Source of the DNA: Bin76 sp963665765
Lineage (GTDB): Bacteria > Actinomycetota > Acidimicrobiia > Spongiisociales > ZC4RG35
Assembly (NCBI GenBank): GCA_963665765.1
Contig: OY762464.1
Span: forward strand, 248,001 to 312,000
Reading direction: 5' to 3'
Length of the DNA stretch: 64,000 bases
The position numbers and the translations under genes are program-made. Shown piece after piece: positions 43,108 through 52,698 of this stretch; position 1 is the first letter of the stretch; every line of letters starts with the position of its first letter. The notes below the pieces were generated by a model. It saw only the letters and a list, made by a program, of their open reading frames with translations. It did no database searches and was not told the DNA's origin.

Positions 43108-44103
43108 ATGAAAACATCCAAGAGATTCGGAATCAAACTGCCGGGTGCCGGAATTCGCAACAATATTGATCTTGCTCAATATGCTGATGACGTTGGTGTG
43201 GATTCAGTTTGGATGGCGGAAGGGCGTCTCACCAATGATGCGATAACTCCGATGGCCGTATATGCGGCTTACACGGAGAGTGTCAGGGTCGGATGTGGTG
43301 TGCTCCCCATCTTTACTCGCAATCCGGCCCTAATCGCACAGACCTTTGCTACCTTGGACTTCCTGGCGCCGGGGAGGATAATTCTCGGTCTAGGCGTATG
43401 GTGGGATCCGATCGCCACGAAGGTTGGCATTGACCGCGGGACCAAACTTATCCGAGCGGCCCGTGAATACGTCGAGGCGATTCGACTCCTGCTCGAACGC
43501 AGGGAACCGGTCACGTATGAGGGCGAATATGTACGGTTCGATGACGTGTTCCTCGATCACAGTTCAACTGGTCCACACCATGTTCCGATCTACCTGGCCG
43601 CCGTCGGACCGCAGATGCTCAGACTGGCCGGTCGCGTTGCCGACGGTGTGGTCCTGAATAGCAGTCACACAGTTGAAGCCACGCGGGACGAGGTTCAGCA
43701 GGTACTGGTGGGGGCCGAGGCGGCAGGCCGCAGCCTCGACGACATAGATATCGTGCAGCCATGCACCATTCGCCTGACCAACGACAAGCCGACCGCCATC
43801 GCTTCGGACAAGGTCGTCGTCACGCAGTTCATCGCCCAGCAACCACACGTTGCGGGACCTACCGGAATCGAACCGGAGTTGGCTGATCGAATCCGAGAGG
43901 TAGTGGGAGGTTGGCCGGCGAGCCGAAGCGCCATTGTGGAGGCGTCCAAGCTCGTTCCCGACGAGATCATTGAGAATATCGGTTGTTACGGGGACGATGA
44001 TGAAGTGAGAGAGCGGCTGCGCGCATACGAAAATGCCGGGGTGGATTGCCTCTATGCCGCAGCCGACAAGGCACTGATTGACTTCCTAGCGCAGGGCTGG
44101 TGA
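43108..44103 (+). CDS. LLM-class (F420/flavin) oxidoreductase, second copy
   Basis: A 331-residue luciferase-like protein paralogous to 40131-41132. Shared segments are GVDSVWMAEGRLTNDAITPMAVYAAYTESVRVG, FLAPGRIILGLGVWWDPIATKVG, YLAAVGPQMLRLAGRVADGVVLNSSHTVEATR, and ENIGCYGDDDEVRERL. The two copies sit either side of the divergent promoter, so both importer units carry one. Together they could form a heteromer or act on successive substrates; sequence does not decide. Confidence 0.85.
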   Translation: MKTSKRFGIKLPGAGIRNNIDLAQYADDVGVDSVWMAEGRLTNDAITPMAVYAAYTESVRVGCGVLPIFTRNPALIAQTFATLDFLAPGRIILGLGVWWDPIATKVGIDRGTKLIRAAREYVEAIRLLLERREPVTYEGEYVRFDDVFLDHSSTGPHHVPIYLAAVGPQMLRLAGRVADGVVLNSSHTVEATRDEVQQVLVGAEAAGRSLDDIDIVQPCTIRLTNDKPTAIASDKVVVTQFIAQQPHVAGPTGIEPELADRIREVVGGWPASRSAIVEASKLVPDEIIENIGCYGDDDEVRERLRAYENAGVDCLYAAADKALIDFLAQGW

Positions 44104-44121
44104 CCTGAACAAGTCACTCCG

Positions 44122-44937
44122 ATGCTCACTGTAGACACCCACTGCCATGTCCTCGACACATGGTTTGAACCGGTCGAGGTACTCCTGTTCCAGATGGCGC
44201 GAGCTGATGTCGACAAAGCTGTATTGGTTCAGCTGTCCACCAACTATGACAACAGCTATCTTGTCGAGTGTTCCGATCGATTCCCGGGGCGGTTCGCCAT
44301 CGTGGGCGCGGTCGACACCTCTGCACCAGACTGCCTGGAGAAGCTCGAATACTGGGCCGGCCTTGGTGTGATAGGAGTGCGGCTCACTCCGATGCAGAAG
44401 TCAGCAGGCAGAGATCCGCTCGCTGTTTGGAAGAAGGCGAACACCTTGGGCATGTTGGTGGACCTGTGGGCTTGGCATGGCCCTGACGCCATGAAGGGAT
44501 TCGTGTCCGACGAATACGCCGGATTGGTGGAACGCTTTCCGCAGATGCCATTTGTCATCGAACACCTCGGGTTCGTCGCCAATGACCCCGATCCTCCTTA
44601 TGCTGACTTCAAGCGGATCCTGGCGCTGAATCGATACGCCAATGTCTTTTTGAAATTGCCCGGGATCGGCGAGTTCGTTCCCAGACCGGTCCCTCACCGC
44701 AGTCCGCCATTTGACTTTGACGCTATCCCACCCTTCATCGACATGGCTCTCGATGCTTTCGGGCCGGATCGGGTAATGGTCGGCTCTGACCATCCTCGCT
44801 GCTCGGATTGGGAAGGATATTCGAACGTCTTCGGATACCTGCGGGAATACCTCGGGCGCTTGCTGAACGCTGATGAGATGGCCGCGGTCTTGGGGGCTAC
44901 CGCCGAACGGATCTATTTCGCCAACCACATGGAGTGA
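44122..44937 (+). CDS. Amidohydrolase family 2 (amidohydro-rel) TIM-barrel enzyme
   Basis: A 271-residue metal-dependent hydrolase or decarboxylase: metal-binding VDTHCHVLDTWFEP at the start, FPQMPFVIEHLGF with a His ligand, and the late DRVMVGSDHPRCSDWEGY with the conserved Asp. This is the 2-amino-3-carboxymuconate decarboxylase / lactonase-like subgroup. It starts 18 bp after the LLM gene in the same unit. A hydrolytic or decarboxylating step in the same degradation pathway is likely. Confidence 0.85.
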   Translation: MLTVDTHCHVLDTWFEPVEVLLFQMARADVDKAVLVQLSTNYDNSYLVECSDRFPGRFAIVGAVDTSAPDCLEKLEYWAGLGVIGVRLTPMQKSAGRDPLAVWKKANTLGMLVDLWAWHGPDAMKGFVSDEYAGLVERFPQMPFVIEHLGFVANDPDPPYADFKRILALNRYANVFLKLPGIGEFVPRPVPHRSPPFDFDAIPPFIDMALDAFGPDRVMVGSDHPRCSDWEGYSNVFGYLREYLGRLLNADEMAAVLGATAERIYFANHME

Positions 44938-45059
44938 AATCGTTGGAGCGTGATATGACACCCTCACGCCAAGAGGGATGCACGGTCGTGAGTCGGCGTG
45001 GCGGCGATGGCGTGACCAGACCTGAAGGGTCCGCCAACAGAACCCTCTGCCGTGCCTAA

Positions 45060-46202
45060 ATGAGGCGGGCACAAGTTACGACAGTCGCCTCGAGCGTGGT
45101 CGCCCTCGGTGCTGTACCGGTATTCCTAACCGGCGCCATGGGCGTTCAGATACGCGCCGAATTCGGACTCGGTCCTGCCGGATTCGGTCTAATGTTGAGC
45201 GCGTTCCATGTCAGCTCTGCTTTGGCATCCCCGGCATTGGGCCGAGCTGCCGAAAGACGCCCGGCGATGTCAATGCGATGGGCTGTGACACTCACTCTTG
45301 TATCCCTTGTCGGTGTCGCGCTGGGCGGGAGAAGTCCCGTCCTGTACGCAGGCTTCCTAATCGGAACCGGGCTGGGGTTCGCACTGGCGCAGACTTCTAC
45401 GAATCTCTTCATCACGCGAACTGTGCCGGCCGGCAACCGGGCCACGGTACTGGGCATCAAGCACGCTGCCATTCCGCTCGCCGCCTTGTTGGCGGGATTA
45501 GCCGTGCCGACGGTTGCCGTAACCATCGGCTGGCGCTGGGCCTTCGCCATCGCAGCAGGCGGTGCGACTCTCCTTTGGGCACGGCTGCCGAAATCATTCA
45601 ATGAGTTCGGCAAACCTCCTGCAAAAGATGGCGGAGGCAGTCCCCCGAAGGAACTTGTCGTGCTGGTGTTGGCAACCATTCTGGCGATGGCCAGCAGTTC
45701 TGCCCTGAGCGCCTTCCTGGTCTCTTTCGCGGTCGCAACGGGCATCGGCGCGGCTTCTGCCGGATTCTTACTCGCCGCCGGCGGTGCTTCAGCCATTGCC
45801 ATGCGAGTCATGTGGGGATGGTTAGCCGATCGCCGGTCGATCCAAGGTTACATTGCCATAGTGTGGCTGCTGACTGTTGGTAGCGTAGGCTATTGGCTGC
45901 TCAGCACGGAGCAACCAACGCTGGTCCTCATCGGCGCCATGACCTCGTTCGGAGGGGTTTCAGGTTGGTCCGGGCTTCTCGCTCACGCGGTAGTTGACAG
46001 GAATCTGAAAGCTCCCGCTCGTGCCACGGGGGTGACCCAGGTCGGGTTCTACGTCGGAGGCGGTGTCGGGCCGCCGTTCTTCGGTTTTCTGATTGATCAA
46101 TTCTCATATCGTTTGGCGTGGTTGACAGCCGCAGGCTTCGTGCTTGTCGCAGCCGGTCTCGCGCTGGCAGTGGAGTTGAATAGTCGCGCCAAGCAGACCT
46201 GA
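45060..46202 (+). CDS. MFS transporter
   Basis: A 380-residue protein with about 12 hydrophobic segments and MFS-type spacing: AVPVFLTGAMGVQIRAEFGLGPAGFGLMLSAFH, LGRAAERRPAMSMR after helix 2 (the loop 2-3 motif), GTGLGFALAQTSTNLFITR, VMWGWLADRRSIQGY in the second half. The missing ATPase features and the size suit a secondary carrier. It stands between catabolic genes of the plus-strand unit, so efflux or uptake of a pathway intermediate is the likely role. Starts at ATG 45060; about 120 bp separate it from the gene before. Confidence 0.85.
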   Translation: MRRAQVTTVASSVVALGAVPVFLTGAMGVQIRAEFGLGPAGFGLMLSAFHVSSALASPALGRAAERRPAMSMRWAVTLTLVSLVGVALGGRSPVLYAGFLIGTGLGFALAQTSTNLFITRTVPAGNRATVLGIKHAAIPLAALLAGLAVPTVAVTIGWRWAFAIAAGGATLLWARLPKSFNEFGKPPAKDGGGSPPKELVVLVLATILAMASSSALSAFLVSFAVATGIGAASAGFLLAAGGASAIAMRVMWGWLADRRSIQGYIAIVWLLTVGSVGYWLLSTEQPTLVLIGAMTSFGGVSGWSGLLAHAVVDRNLKAPARATGVTQVGFYVGGGVGPPFFGFLIDQFSYRLAWLTAAGFVLVAAGLALAVELNSRAKQT

Positions 46203-46404
46203 CCCAGCCAGGCCGCGCCCGCCCTGCGGAGTCAGGGAAGATCGAGACGTGAACCCCGCTGGACCCCAACAAACACTCTCCGATGAACCCGGGCGACTCA
46301 CCGACACAACGACTACCTTCGAAGTCGACACAAGAGTTCATGAAACCACTATCCTCAACTCACACTGAGGTAGGTTTTCCATCCTGAACAGGAGGTCTGG
46401 TCGG

Positions 46405-46635
46405 ATGGGCCCAGCTATTCCAGAGATGGAACGTTACCGCCGAAACACCCACGGGTTCTGTAGCGCTCTGGGAGCGATCCGCACATGTCCTGCCGGGCGG
46501 GGACACTCGATCAGCATCTATTGGCGACCTTATCCGATCTATCCCATGGACTCTGGTGATATCGCCACGTATTCCGAGAGCCTGGGACGCGTGGTGACTC
46601 ACCTCGGATCAGCACTGTCGAGGGTCGGGACCTGA
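46405..46635 (+). CDS. Small unknown protein coupled to the D-aminoacylase gene
   Basis: A 76-residue frame starting at ATG 46405 nine bases after an AGGAGG site, ending in TGATG overlap with the following amidohydrolase start. It contains ERYRRNTHGFCSALGAIRTC and GDIATYSESLGRVVTHL. No family is recognised. The ribosome site and the coupling argue for translation; a remnant of a longer gene is the alternative, since the 200 bp upstream hold nothing else. Confidence 0.45.
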   Translation: MGPAIPEMERYRRNTHGFCSALGAIRTCPAGRGHSISIYWRPYPIYPMDSGDIATYSESLGRVVTHLGSALSRVGT

Positions 46636-48212
46636 TGGTCGAAACTCTCATCAAGAACGGTAGGGTCTACGACGGTACGGGTTCAGATTGGTTCGGCGCC
46701 TCCGTTGCCATTGAGAAGGCCAAGGTGCAACTTATCAGGGGTGACACCTCGAGTCTGAAGGCCAAGCGCGTGATCGATGCCACAGGCAAGATAGTGTGCC
46801 CGGGTTTCGTCGATATGCACGCCCACTCGACAATGGTCATCCTCAAGCATCCGGAGCACGAGCCAAAGGTGCGCCAGGGTGTCACCACCGAGTTGATCGG
46901 TGTTGATGGCAATTCCTACGCCCCCTTCCTTTCTGCTGAGGACCTTCGTCACTGGGGGATGCTCAACGGGGGCCTGGATGGTCACTTGCCCGAGAACCCG
47001 CAATGGCTCACCGTCGACGAGTACCTTTCTCGATACGATCGACGAGTTGCCGTCAACATTGCGTATGTCATAGGGAATGCTCCTCTTCGAATCTCGTCCG
47101 TGGGCTGGAACAACCGTCCTCCCTCGGACTCCGAGGCAAAGAAGATGCTGGAATTGCTGCGTTCCGGGATGCGTGACGGCGCATTCGGCATGTCCACCGG
47201 GCTCACCTACCCACCAGGCAGCTATGCGACATCGGATGAGATAGCAGCGCTCTGCGAGGTTGTCCGCGACATGGGAGGTGTGTACGTCACTCACATTCGT
47301 TACGGGTCTGGCGATGGCTTCATCGATCCCAATCTGGAGGCACTCGATGTCGGGAGAAGAACGGGAGTGCCGGTCCATGTCTCGCACTTCGCCAGCACTT
47401 GGAAGCGCAACGGCCAGTTCCGTCCCTTGCTCAGACTGGTGGAGAAGGCAACTGCCGACGGTGTCGACGTGACATTCGATGCCTACCCGTACGTGCACAC
47501 CGGCAGCCGTGCTCTGGTGATGATCCCCGAATGGACGCATGAGGGTGGGCCGCAAGCCCTTCTCGCCAGGCTCCGCGACCCGAAAGTTCGCAGTCGCATG
47601 CGTCAGGAAACCGATCCGCGGGCAGCTCGCTGGCGAGCGGGCGACGGAATCACCCTGGGCGGGTTTCGCAAGCCTCAGAACAAGAAGCTTGACGGGATGA
47701 CCATCGGGCAGATTGCGGACGAGCTGGCAAAAGATCCGCTTGATGCCCTATGCGATCTCTTGCTAGACGAGAATCTTGGCATCTCAGAGGTAGGTCTGTA
47801 CGCCAACAACGCCACGAACAACAGGAAAGTCCTGGCCCACCCCAGATGCATGGTCGGAAGCGATGCCCTTCTGTTGGGCGACTACCCCAGCCCGCGTTCC
47901 TATGGCACGTTTCCGAAGGTGCTCGGTGATCTCGTGCGTGACGAAGGGCTGTTGTCGATGGCGGATGCGATTCGCAAAATCACGTCCCTGCCGGCGCAGC
48001 GACTTGGGCTCCAAGATCGAGGGATTCTGCGCAATGGCTTCGCAGCCGATCTGGTCGTATTCGATCCGCTCGAGATTCACTCGCCGGCAACCCTGGAGAG
48101 TCCGCGCCAGTTCCCTCTGGGGATTTCGCACGTCATGGTCAATGGTGTCCTCGTGATAGACGATGGGGAGCACACCGGCGCTCTCCCGGGCCGAGTCTTG
48201 CGGAACGGATGA
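46635..48212 (+). CDS. N-acyl-D-amino-acid deacylase family amidohydrolase
   Basis: A 525-residue urease-superfamily enzyme of the D-aminoacylase type: ETLIKNGRVYDGTGSDW start, metal-binding DMHAHS (residues 60-65), RQGVTTELIGVDGNSYAPF, GAFGMSTGLTYPPGSYA, YVTHIRYG, VHVSHFASTWKRNG and the late MVGSDALLLGDYPSPRSYGTF, with the closing LPAQRLGLQDRGILRNGFAADLVVFDP. It would hydrolyse an N-acyl or related amide bond using one or two Zn ions. It lies between the small protein and a hydantoinase-like gene in one unit with a peptide-type importer. Confidence 0.9.
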   Translation: MVETLIKNGRVYDGTGSDWFGASVAIEKAKVQLIRGDTSSLKAKRVIDATGKIVCPGFVDMHAHSTMVILKHPEHEPKVRQGVTTELIGVDGNSYAPFLSAEDLRHWGMLNGGLDGHLPENPQWLTVDEYLSRYDRRVAVNIAYVIGNAPLRISSVGWNNRPPSDSEAKKMLELLRSGMRDGAFGMSTGLTYPPGSYATSDEIAALCEVVRDMGGVYVTHIRYGSGDGFIDPNLEALDVGRRTGVPVHVSHFASTWKRNGQFRPLLRLVEKATADGVDVTFDAYPYVHTGSRALVMIPEWTHEGGPQALLARLRDPKVRSRMRQETDPRAARWRAGDGITLGGFRKPQNKKLDGMTIGQIADELAKDPLDALCDLLLDENLGISEVGLYANNATNNRKVLAHPRCMVGSDALLLGDYPSPRSYGTFPKVLGDLVRDEGLLSMADAIRKITSLPAQRLGLQDRGILRNGFAADLVVFDPLEIHSPATLESPRQFPLGISHVMVNGVLVIDDGEHTGALPGRVLRNG

Positions 48213-48230
48213 CCAAGCCCAACGCTCGAT

Positions 48231-49622
48231 GTGTCCAGAGATTCGGATGACGCCAACGTGATTATCAAGGGCGGCCGTGTTGTGACAGAAGTTGGCGTTG
48301 TCGACGCAGACATCCTCGTCGTCGATGGGTCCATCGAGTCGATCGGATCTGGCTTTTCCGGGGGTCCGGTCGTGGATGCTCGCGGAGCATGGGTGTTGCC
48401 CGGCGTCGTTGATCCGCATGTTCACACATCGGTGGGTGGTTTCCACACGATCGATCCTCTCGCCGAGGATCTGAAGCAGGCGACCGCTGCGGCTCTCATG
48501 GGCGGCGTCACGACGGTCGGAGCCTATGTCAGTCGTGGACCCGAGATGGGATTGATCGACACCGTCAAATATCAAATCCAGTTCGGGACCGAGCATTCTG
48601 CGGTCGACTTCGCTATCAACGCTCTGTGTCTTCCGGGAGACCCGCTGACCGAGGTGGTTGATGCAGGCATCGGGTTGGGTGTAACCACATACAAGGCCTT
48701 TCTCGGGTACTACGTGCGTGGCGCCATGTTGGAAGATGACGAACTGGTCGAGTTGATGGTGGCAGTAGCCTCCCACAATGGTCTGCTCCTGATACACCCG
48801 GAGAACGGGAGAGCAACCAAGTACTACCACGATATCGAATACGCACGCGACCCGACCGGCCTTGAGGGCTATATGCGATGCTCGCCGGGAATACTCGAAG
48901 CCGAAGGCATGTTCCGGGCAGCCGCGCTGGCCGAACTCACCGGGTGCGATCTGCTGTTTGTTCACCTGTCCGCAGCCGAGACTGTTGGCGTGCTCACTCG
49001 GCTCAAGGATGGTGCGGCTTCAGTGCGGGTATGGAGCGAGACGCAGCCGCACTACCTCATATTGACGGAGGACGCCCTTCTCAAGCACGGTTCCCTCGCC
49101 AAGATAGGCCCCCCGCTTCGCGGAAGTGAGGATGTGGCGGCAGTCTGGGACGCTGTCGACGCGGGGCACGTTGATTTGCTCTCAAGCGATCACTCGCCTC
49201 GCACCAAGGCTATGAAGCAAGCTACACCGGCCATATTCGACGCCCCCTACGGTGGCATCACGTCGTCGGAGGCCCTACTTCCGCTGGCGTACGCACTCGG
49301 TATTGAGACGGGTCGATTCGACATATGTAGGTTGGCGGAACTGACAGCGACCAACGCCGCAAAGGCATACGGTCTCTTCCCTCGAAAAGGCGCCATACGA
49401 GTTGGCGCCGACGCCGATTTTGCCATCGTCCCGATTGAGGGGGAACCCCGTGAGATAGGGCCACACACTCTGCACGGTCGCTCGGACTACTCGCTTTACG
49501 CAGGCCTCACATCCAGAGGGTTCCCAAAGTACGTGGTGAGGCGTGGGTACTTGGCAGTATCGGAAGGTGAGGTGTTGGACAACCCGAGCGGCAGATATCT
49601 GGCTCGAGGTATGAAGTCGTGA
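48231..49622 (+). CDS. Dihydropyrimidinase/hydantoinase-like amidohydrolase
   Basis: A 463-residue cyclic amidohydrolase: VIIKGGRVVTEVGVVDADILV, metal-binding GVVDPHVHTSVGG, the TYKAFLGYYVRG segment whose Lys would be carboxylated to bridge the metals, LLIHPENG, LLFVHLSAAETV, LSSDHSPRTKAMK, then the GAIRVGADADFAIV closing strand. Of the dihydropyrimidinase, allantoinase and dihydroorotase group, the ring amide substrate is open. GTG 48231 is the start, 18 bp after the preceding gene. Together with the deacylase it suggests stepwise opening of a cyclic or N-acylated amide. Confidence 0.87.
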   Translation: MSRDSDDANVIIKGGRVVTEVGVVDADILVVDGSIESIGSGFSGGPVVDARGAWVLPGVVDPHVHTSVGGFHTIDPLAEDLKQATAAALMGGVTTVGAYVSRGPEMGLIDTVKYQIQFGTEHSAVDFAINALCLPGDPLTEVVDAGIGLGVTTYKAFLGYYVRGAMLEDDELVELMVAVASHNGLLLIHPENGRATKYYHDIEYARDPTGLEGYMRCSPGILEAEGMFRAAALAELTGCDLLFVHLSAAETVGVLTRLKDGAASVRVWSETQPHYLILTEDALLKHGSLAKIGPPLRGSEDVAAVWDAVDAGHVDLLSSDHSPRTKAMKQATPAIFDAPYGGITSSEALLPLAYALGIETGRFDICRLAELTATNAAKAYGLFPRKGAIRVGADADFAIVPIEGEPREIGPHTLHGRSDYSLYAGLTSRGFPKYVVRRGYLAVSEGEVLDNPSGRYLARGMKS

Positions 49623-49659
49623 TTCTAGCTCCCGCGTCGAGTACCGCCAGACTCCGGTA

Positions 49660-50580
49660 ATGACAAGAGTTATAGCAAGTCGTGCACTACAAGCGTTGGT
49701 TACCCTCCTCGGTGTCAGCGTGGTTGTATTCGCGTTGAGCCAATCGACCGGTAATCCGGTGGATGTCCTGCTACCGGTAGAAGCGACGCCCGAACAGCGG
49801 ATGCAACTGATCGATGAGTTGGGGTTGGATGAGCCACTCGTCGCTCAGTATCTCGCCTTCTTGGGCAATGTGATCCAGGGCGATTTTGGCAAATCGATAC
49901 GGACCAAGCAACCTGTTCTCGAACTCGTTGTGGACCGCCTTGGGAACTCGATCGTGCTGGTCAGCACGTCACTCCTCTTCATGGTCGGATTCAGCCTTCC
50001 CCTCGGTGTCCTGGCGGCAGTGAAGCGGGGTACGATCATAGATCGCACCGCGATGGGCCTAGCCGTTCTGGGTCAATCACTTCCGCCCTTTTTCACCGGT
50101 GTCCTGGCGATCATTCTGTTCTCAGTCAGATGGCAGGTGTTTCCAGCGCAGGGTTCGGGTACCTGGCAGCATCTGGTGCTACCCGCAGCAACGATGGGCC
50201 TATTTACCGGAGCCGGGATCACGCGACTGATGCGCTCGGCCATGCTGGAAGTGCTTGACAGCGAGTACGCCAAGCTTGCTCGCATCAAGGGGGCGAGCGA
50301 GATGAGGGTTGTGTGGAGGCACGCCTTCCGAAATGCCTTGATTCCGGTCGTAACGTTTGTGGTGCTTATGTACGGTGTTCTCGTAGCTGCTGCGGTCACG
50401 ACAGAAGTCGTCTTTGCATGGCCGGGTTTGGGTCGGCTTGCCTTCGAGGCAGTTGTATGGAGGGACTTTCCCGTGCTTCAGGCTGTAGTCATTTTGTGGG
50501 CGGCGCTTATTGTCTTTGCTAATCTTCTCGTAGACCTGTCATATGCCGTCATCGATCCGCGGATTCGTCGTAGTGTCTGA
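49660..50580 (+). CDS. Peptide-type ABC transporter permease (DppB-like)
   Basis: A 306-residue permease with six helices, the N-terminal ALQALVTLLGVSVVVFALSQ helix, the Pro-Glu rich loop VEATPEQRMQLIDELGLDEPL, and the ATPase-contact loop YAKLARIKGASEMRVVWRHAFRNALIPVVT. It is the DppB/OppB half of the importer whose ATPases are at 38.1-40.0 kb and binding protein at 41.3 kb. Confidence 0.9.
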   Translation: MTRVIASRALQALVTLLGVSVVVFALSQSTGNPVDVLLPVEATPEQRMQLIDELGLDEPLVAQYLAFLGNVIQGDFGKSIRTKQPVLELVVDRLGNSIVLVSTSLLFMVGFSLPLGVLAAVKRGTIIDRTAMGLAVLGQSLPPFFTGVLAIILFSVRWQVFPAQGSGTWQHLVLPAATMGLFTGAGITRLMRSAMLEVLDSEYAKLARIKGASEMRVVWRHAFRNALIPVVTFVVLMYGVLVAAAVTTEVVFAWPGLGRLAFEAVVWRDFPVLQAVVILWAALIVFANLLVDLSYAVIDPRIRRSV

Positions 50581-51442
50581 GTTCTTTGGCAAGGTACGGA
50601 GCGGATTGGGCACCGTCTGGCGTAGCTTTCCCATATTTCCTCTTCTGATTGTCTTGCTGGCCGTAGCGGCCGCCTTATCGGCGGACTTCATCGCTCCCCA
50701 CGGACCGGAGGAATTGAACTTGGCGCACGCCCGCCAGGGATGGGTTTTTTCAGAGGAAGGTAGCTGGGAGTTCCCCCTGGGGACTGATATCCTGGGCCGC
50801 GATATCCTTAGTCGGATTATTAAGGGCGCTCAGGTGTCTATGTCCGTGGCCGCAGGCACTGTCCTACTCGCGGGGTCTATCGGGACAATCCTCGGTTCTA
50901 TCGCCGGCTACTTCGGAGGTTGGGTTGATACGGTGATCATGCGACTGGTCGATGGTTGGCTGGCCTTTCCCGCAATCTTGATCGCCCTCGTTTTTGCTGT
51001 CACTGTCGGCCCAAGTGTTACGGTTGTCGTGTTGGTAATGGCGCTTATCCTATGGGCGCGCTATGCCCGTCTGGTACGAGGGGAAATTCTTAGCTTGAAG
51101 GAACGCGACTTCATTGCGCTGGCGCGTGTTGCGGGAGGATCACCCCTGCGGATAATGGCTTCACACCTGCTGCCAAACGTGCTCAACAGCGTGATCGTCC
51201 TTTCCACCCTGCAGATCGGTTGGGCCATCACGGTCGAAGCCACCTTGAGTTTTCTTGGCGCCGGTGTTCCTCCACCGACGCCAACGTGGGGTGGCATGGT
51301 CGCCGAGGGACGTGACCTGATCCGGTCGGCCTGGTGGATTTCCGTATTTCCAGGAGCTGCGATAGGCCTGGTGGTACTTTCTTTCAACCTGATCGGTGAC
51401 CGCATTCGAGACCTCCTGGATCCTAAACTCAGAGCGCTTTAG
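50573..51442 (+). CDS. Peptide-type ABC transporter permease (DppC-like)
   Basis: A 289-residue permease: FPLGTDILGRDILSRIIKGAQVS and the contact loop KERDFIALARVAGGSPLRIMASHLLPNVLNSVIV, with PTPTWGGMVAEGRDLI and a closing FNLIGDRIRDLLDPKLR. GTG 50573 overlaps the DppB-like stop by 8 nt; ATG 50543 would overlap by 38 nt and is less likely. It is the last gene of the plus-strand unit. Confidence 0.88.
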   Translation: MSEFFGKVRSGLGTVWRSFPIFPLLIVLLAVAAALSADFIAPHGPEELNLAHARQGWVFSEEGSWEFPLGTDILGRDILSRIIKGAQVSMSVAAGTVLLAGSIGTILGSIAGYFGGWVDTVIMRLVDGWLAFPAILIALVFAVTVGPSVTVVVLVMALILWARYARLVRGEILSLKERDFIALARVAGGSPLRIMASHLLPNVLNSVIVLSTLQIGWAITVEATLSFLGAGVPPPTPTWGGMVAEGRDLIRSAWWISVFPGAAIGLVVLSFNLIGDRIRDLLDPKLRAL

Positions 51443-51620
51443 TGGCTCATCGATGCTCTCATGGTTGATGCTTCCATGATTTCCAAATCGGGTTCGGGGG
51501 TGGTTGGCGCGTGCGGTGGAGTCGGTAGATCTGTCGAGCGGTGTACCGTTTGAGACAAGCGCCGAGCAGGCCCTGGGGCCTCGGGGTTTGAAGGTGTGTC
51601 AGTTCCGCAACTGGTCGCGG

Positions 51621-52451
51621 CTATTCCAAGATCTGTTGAGAACTGTAATCGGCGCCTCCAACCGTTATCAGAGTTCTTGAGGATCGCGTCTCAAGAATCG
51701 GCAAGGACGCCAGCGCGTTGACAATGTTGAACAACGTTGGGAGGTCCTCCCACGTCGACTTATTAAAAGATACAGACCCTTCCCCGATCCAGGCTTCTTT
51801 GAGATAGGGACTCAGGTCGGGAGGAGGCGTAAACGTGACGTACTCGACATCATGTTCCCCCCAGTCGTGGGTCCGAGGCATGTATTTGTAGAGAAGAGTC
51901 CCCGGTTGGCTCATGGCTAAGTCGGCCATCTCGTCGTCGTCCAACTTGGTTTGCTCACGAACCGTCATCGACATGAACCGGTGTCCGAGCCAACCCGCGC
52001 TGCAAAGTATCGTACCTTTCAAATGACGCGGCTCAGGAAGCTCCCCGTAGATCTTCGGGTATCCCAGTTCCTCGCGGCCGGTGATGATCGGGTCGGTTAA
52101 GTTCTCCCACAGCACCATGAGGAAAGAACCCGAGGTACTAGTCCGTTCACCACGAAAGACAACCGGACAAGTTACCCCAAGCGTGTTGTATCCGCGCCCC
52201 GCCAGCCACTCAATGTTGGTGATGTAGCTCGCCGTTACGGTGACGACCGGCTCACCGGCGAGTTCGAATCTGGGCGGAATTAACTTGTTCAACGCTTCAG
52301 CCGCAGTACGAAATCCGACCGAATACATCGTCTTGTTGGGACTGCTTGTGTTCGTGTACCGGTTTCCGTCCACCCCCTGCCGGGGACCTAGGCTCGGGCC
52401 GAAGTGGGTCGGCATTCTGTACATCTGATCTGGTTCAAAACTGTATGGCAC
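51621..52451 (-). CDS. Acetoacetate decarboxylase-family protein
   Basis: A 276-residue ADC-fold protein: PPRFELAGEPVVTVTASYITNIEWLAGRGYN, VTCPVVFRGERTSTSGSFLMVLWENLTDPIITGREELGYPKIYGELPE, and a C-terminal half with TFTPPPDLS. The Lys in GYPKIYGEL sits where the Schiff-base Lys of true decarboxylases is found. In the broader family other chemistries (aldolase-dehydratase-like) occur, so decarboxylation is not certain. It is the first gene after the importer unit, on the opposite strand, with a cupin and an SDR further on, and may belong to the same catabolic set. Confidence 0.82.
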   Translation of the reverse strand: MPYSFEPDQMYRMPTHFGPSLGPRQGVDGNRYTNTSSPNKTMYSVGFRTAAEALNKLIPPRFELAGEPVVTVTASYITNIEWLAGRGYNTLGVTCPVVFRGERTSTSGSFLMVLWENLTDPIITGREELGYPKIYGELPEPRHLKGTILCSAGWLGHRFMSMTVREQTKLDDDEMADLAMSQPGTLLYKYMPRTHDWGEHDVEYVTFTPPPDLSPYLKEAWIGEGSVSFNKSTWEDLPTLFNIVNALASLPILETRSSRTLITVGGADYSSQQILE

Positions 52452-52698
52452 CGGTGTCTCTCCTCAATGTAGAACGCAGGACTCTCGTGAAAGGTCGCCT
52501 TGCAACGTCAATAAGCCAGTTGTCCGTTTGCATAGCAGAGCTTCAACTTGAGCTCGAAACGGTGTGATGGGACCAACGGCATCATCGCTGCTCCAAGTAA
52601 TCATACGACTGCGGCGGGTGTCAGGGGATTTGGGCTCCAGTTAGTTGCGGGTCTGCCAGGGATCCCAAAACAGATGGGACCGCGGCAAGACGGAGGCC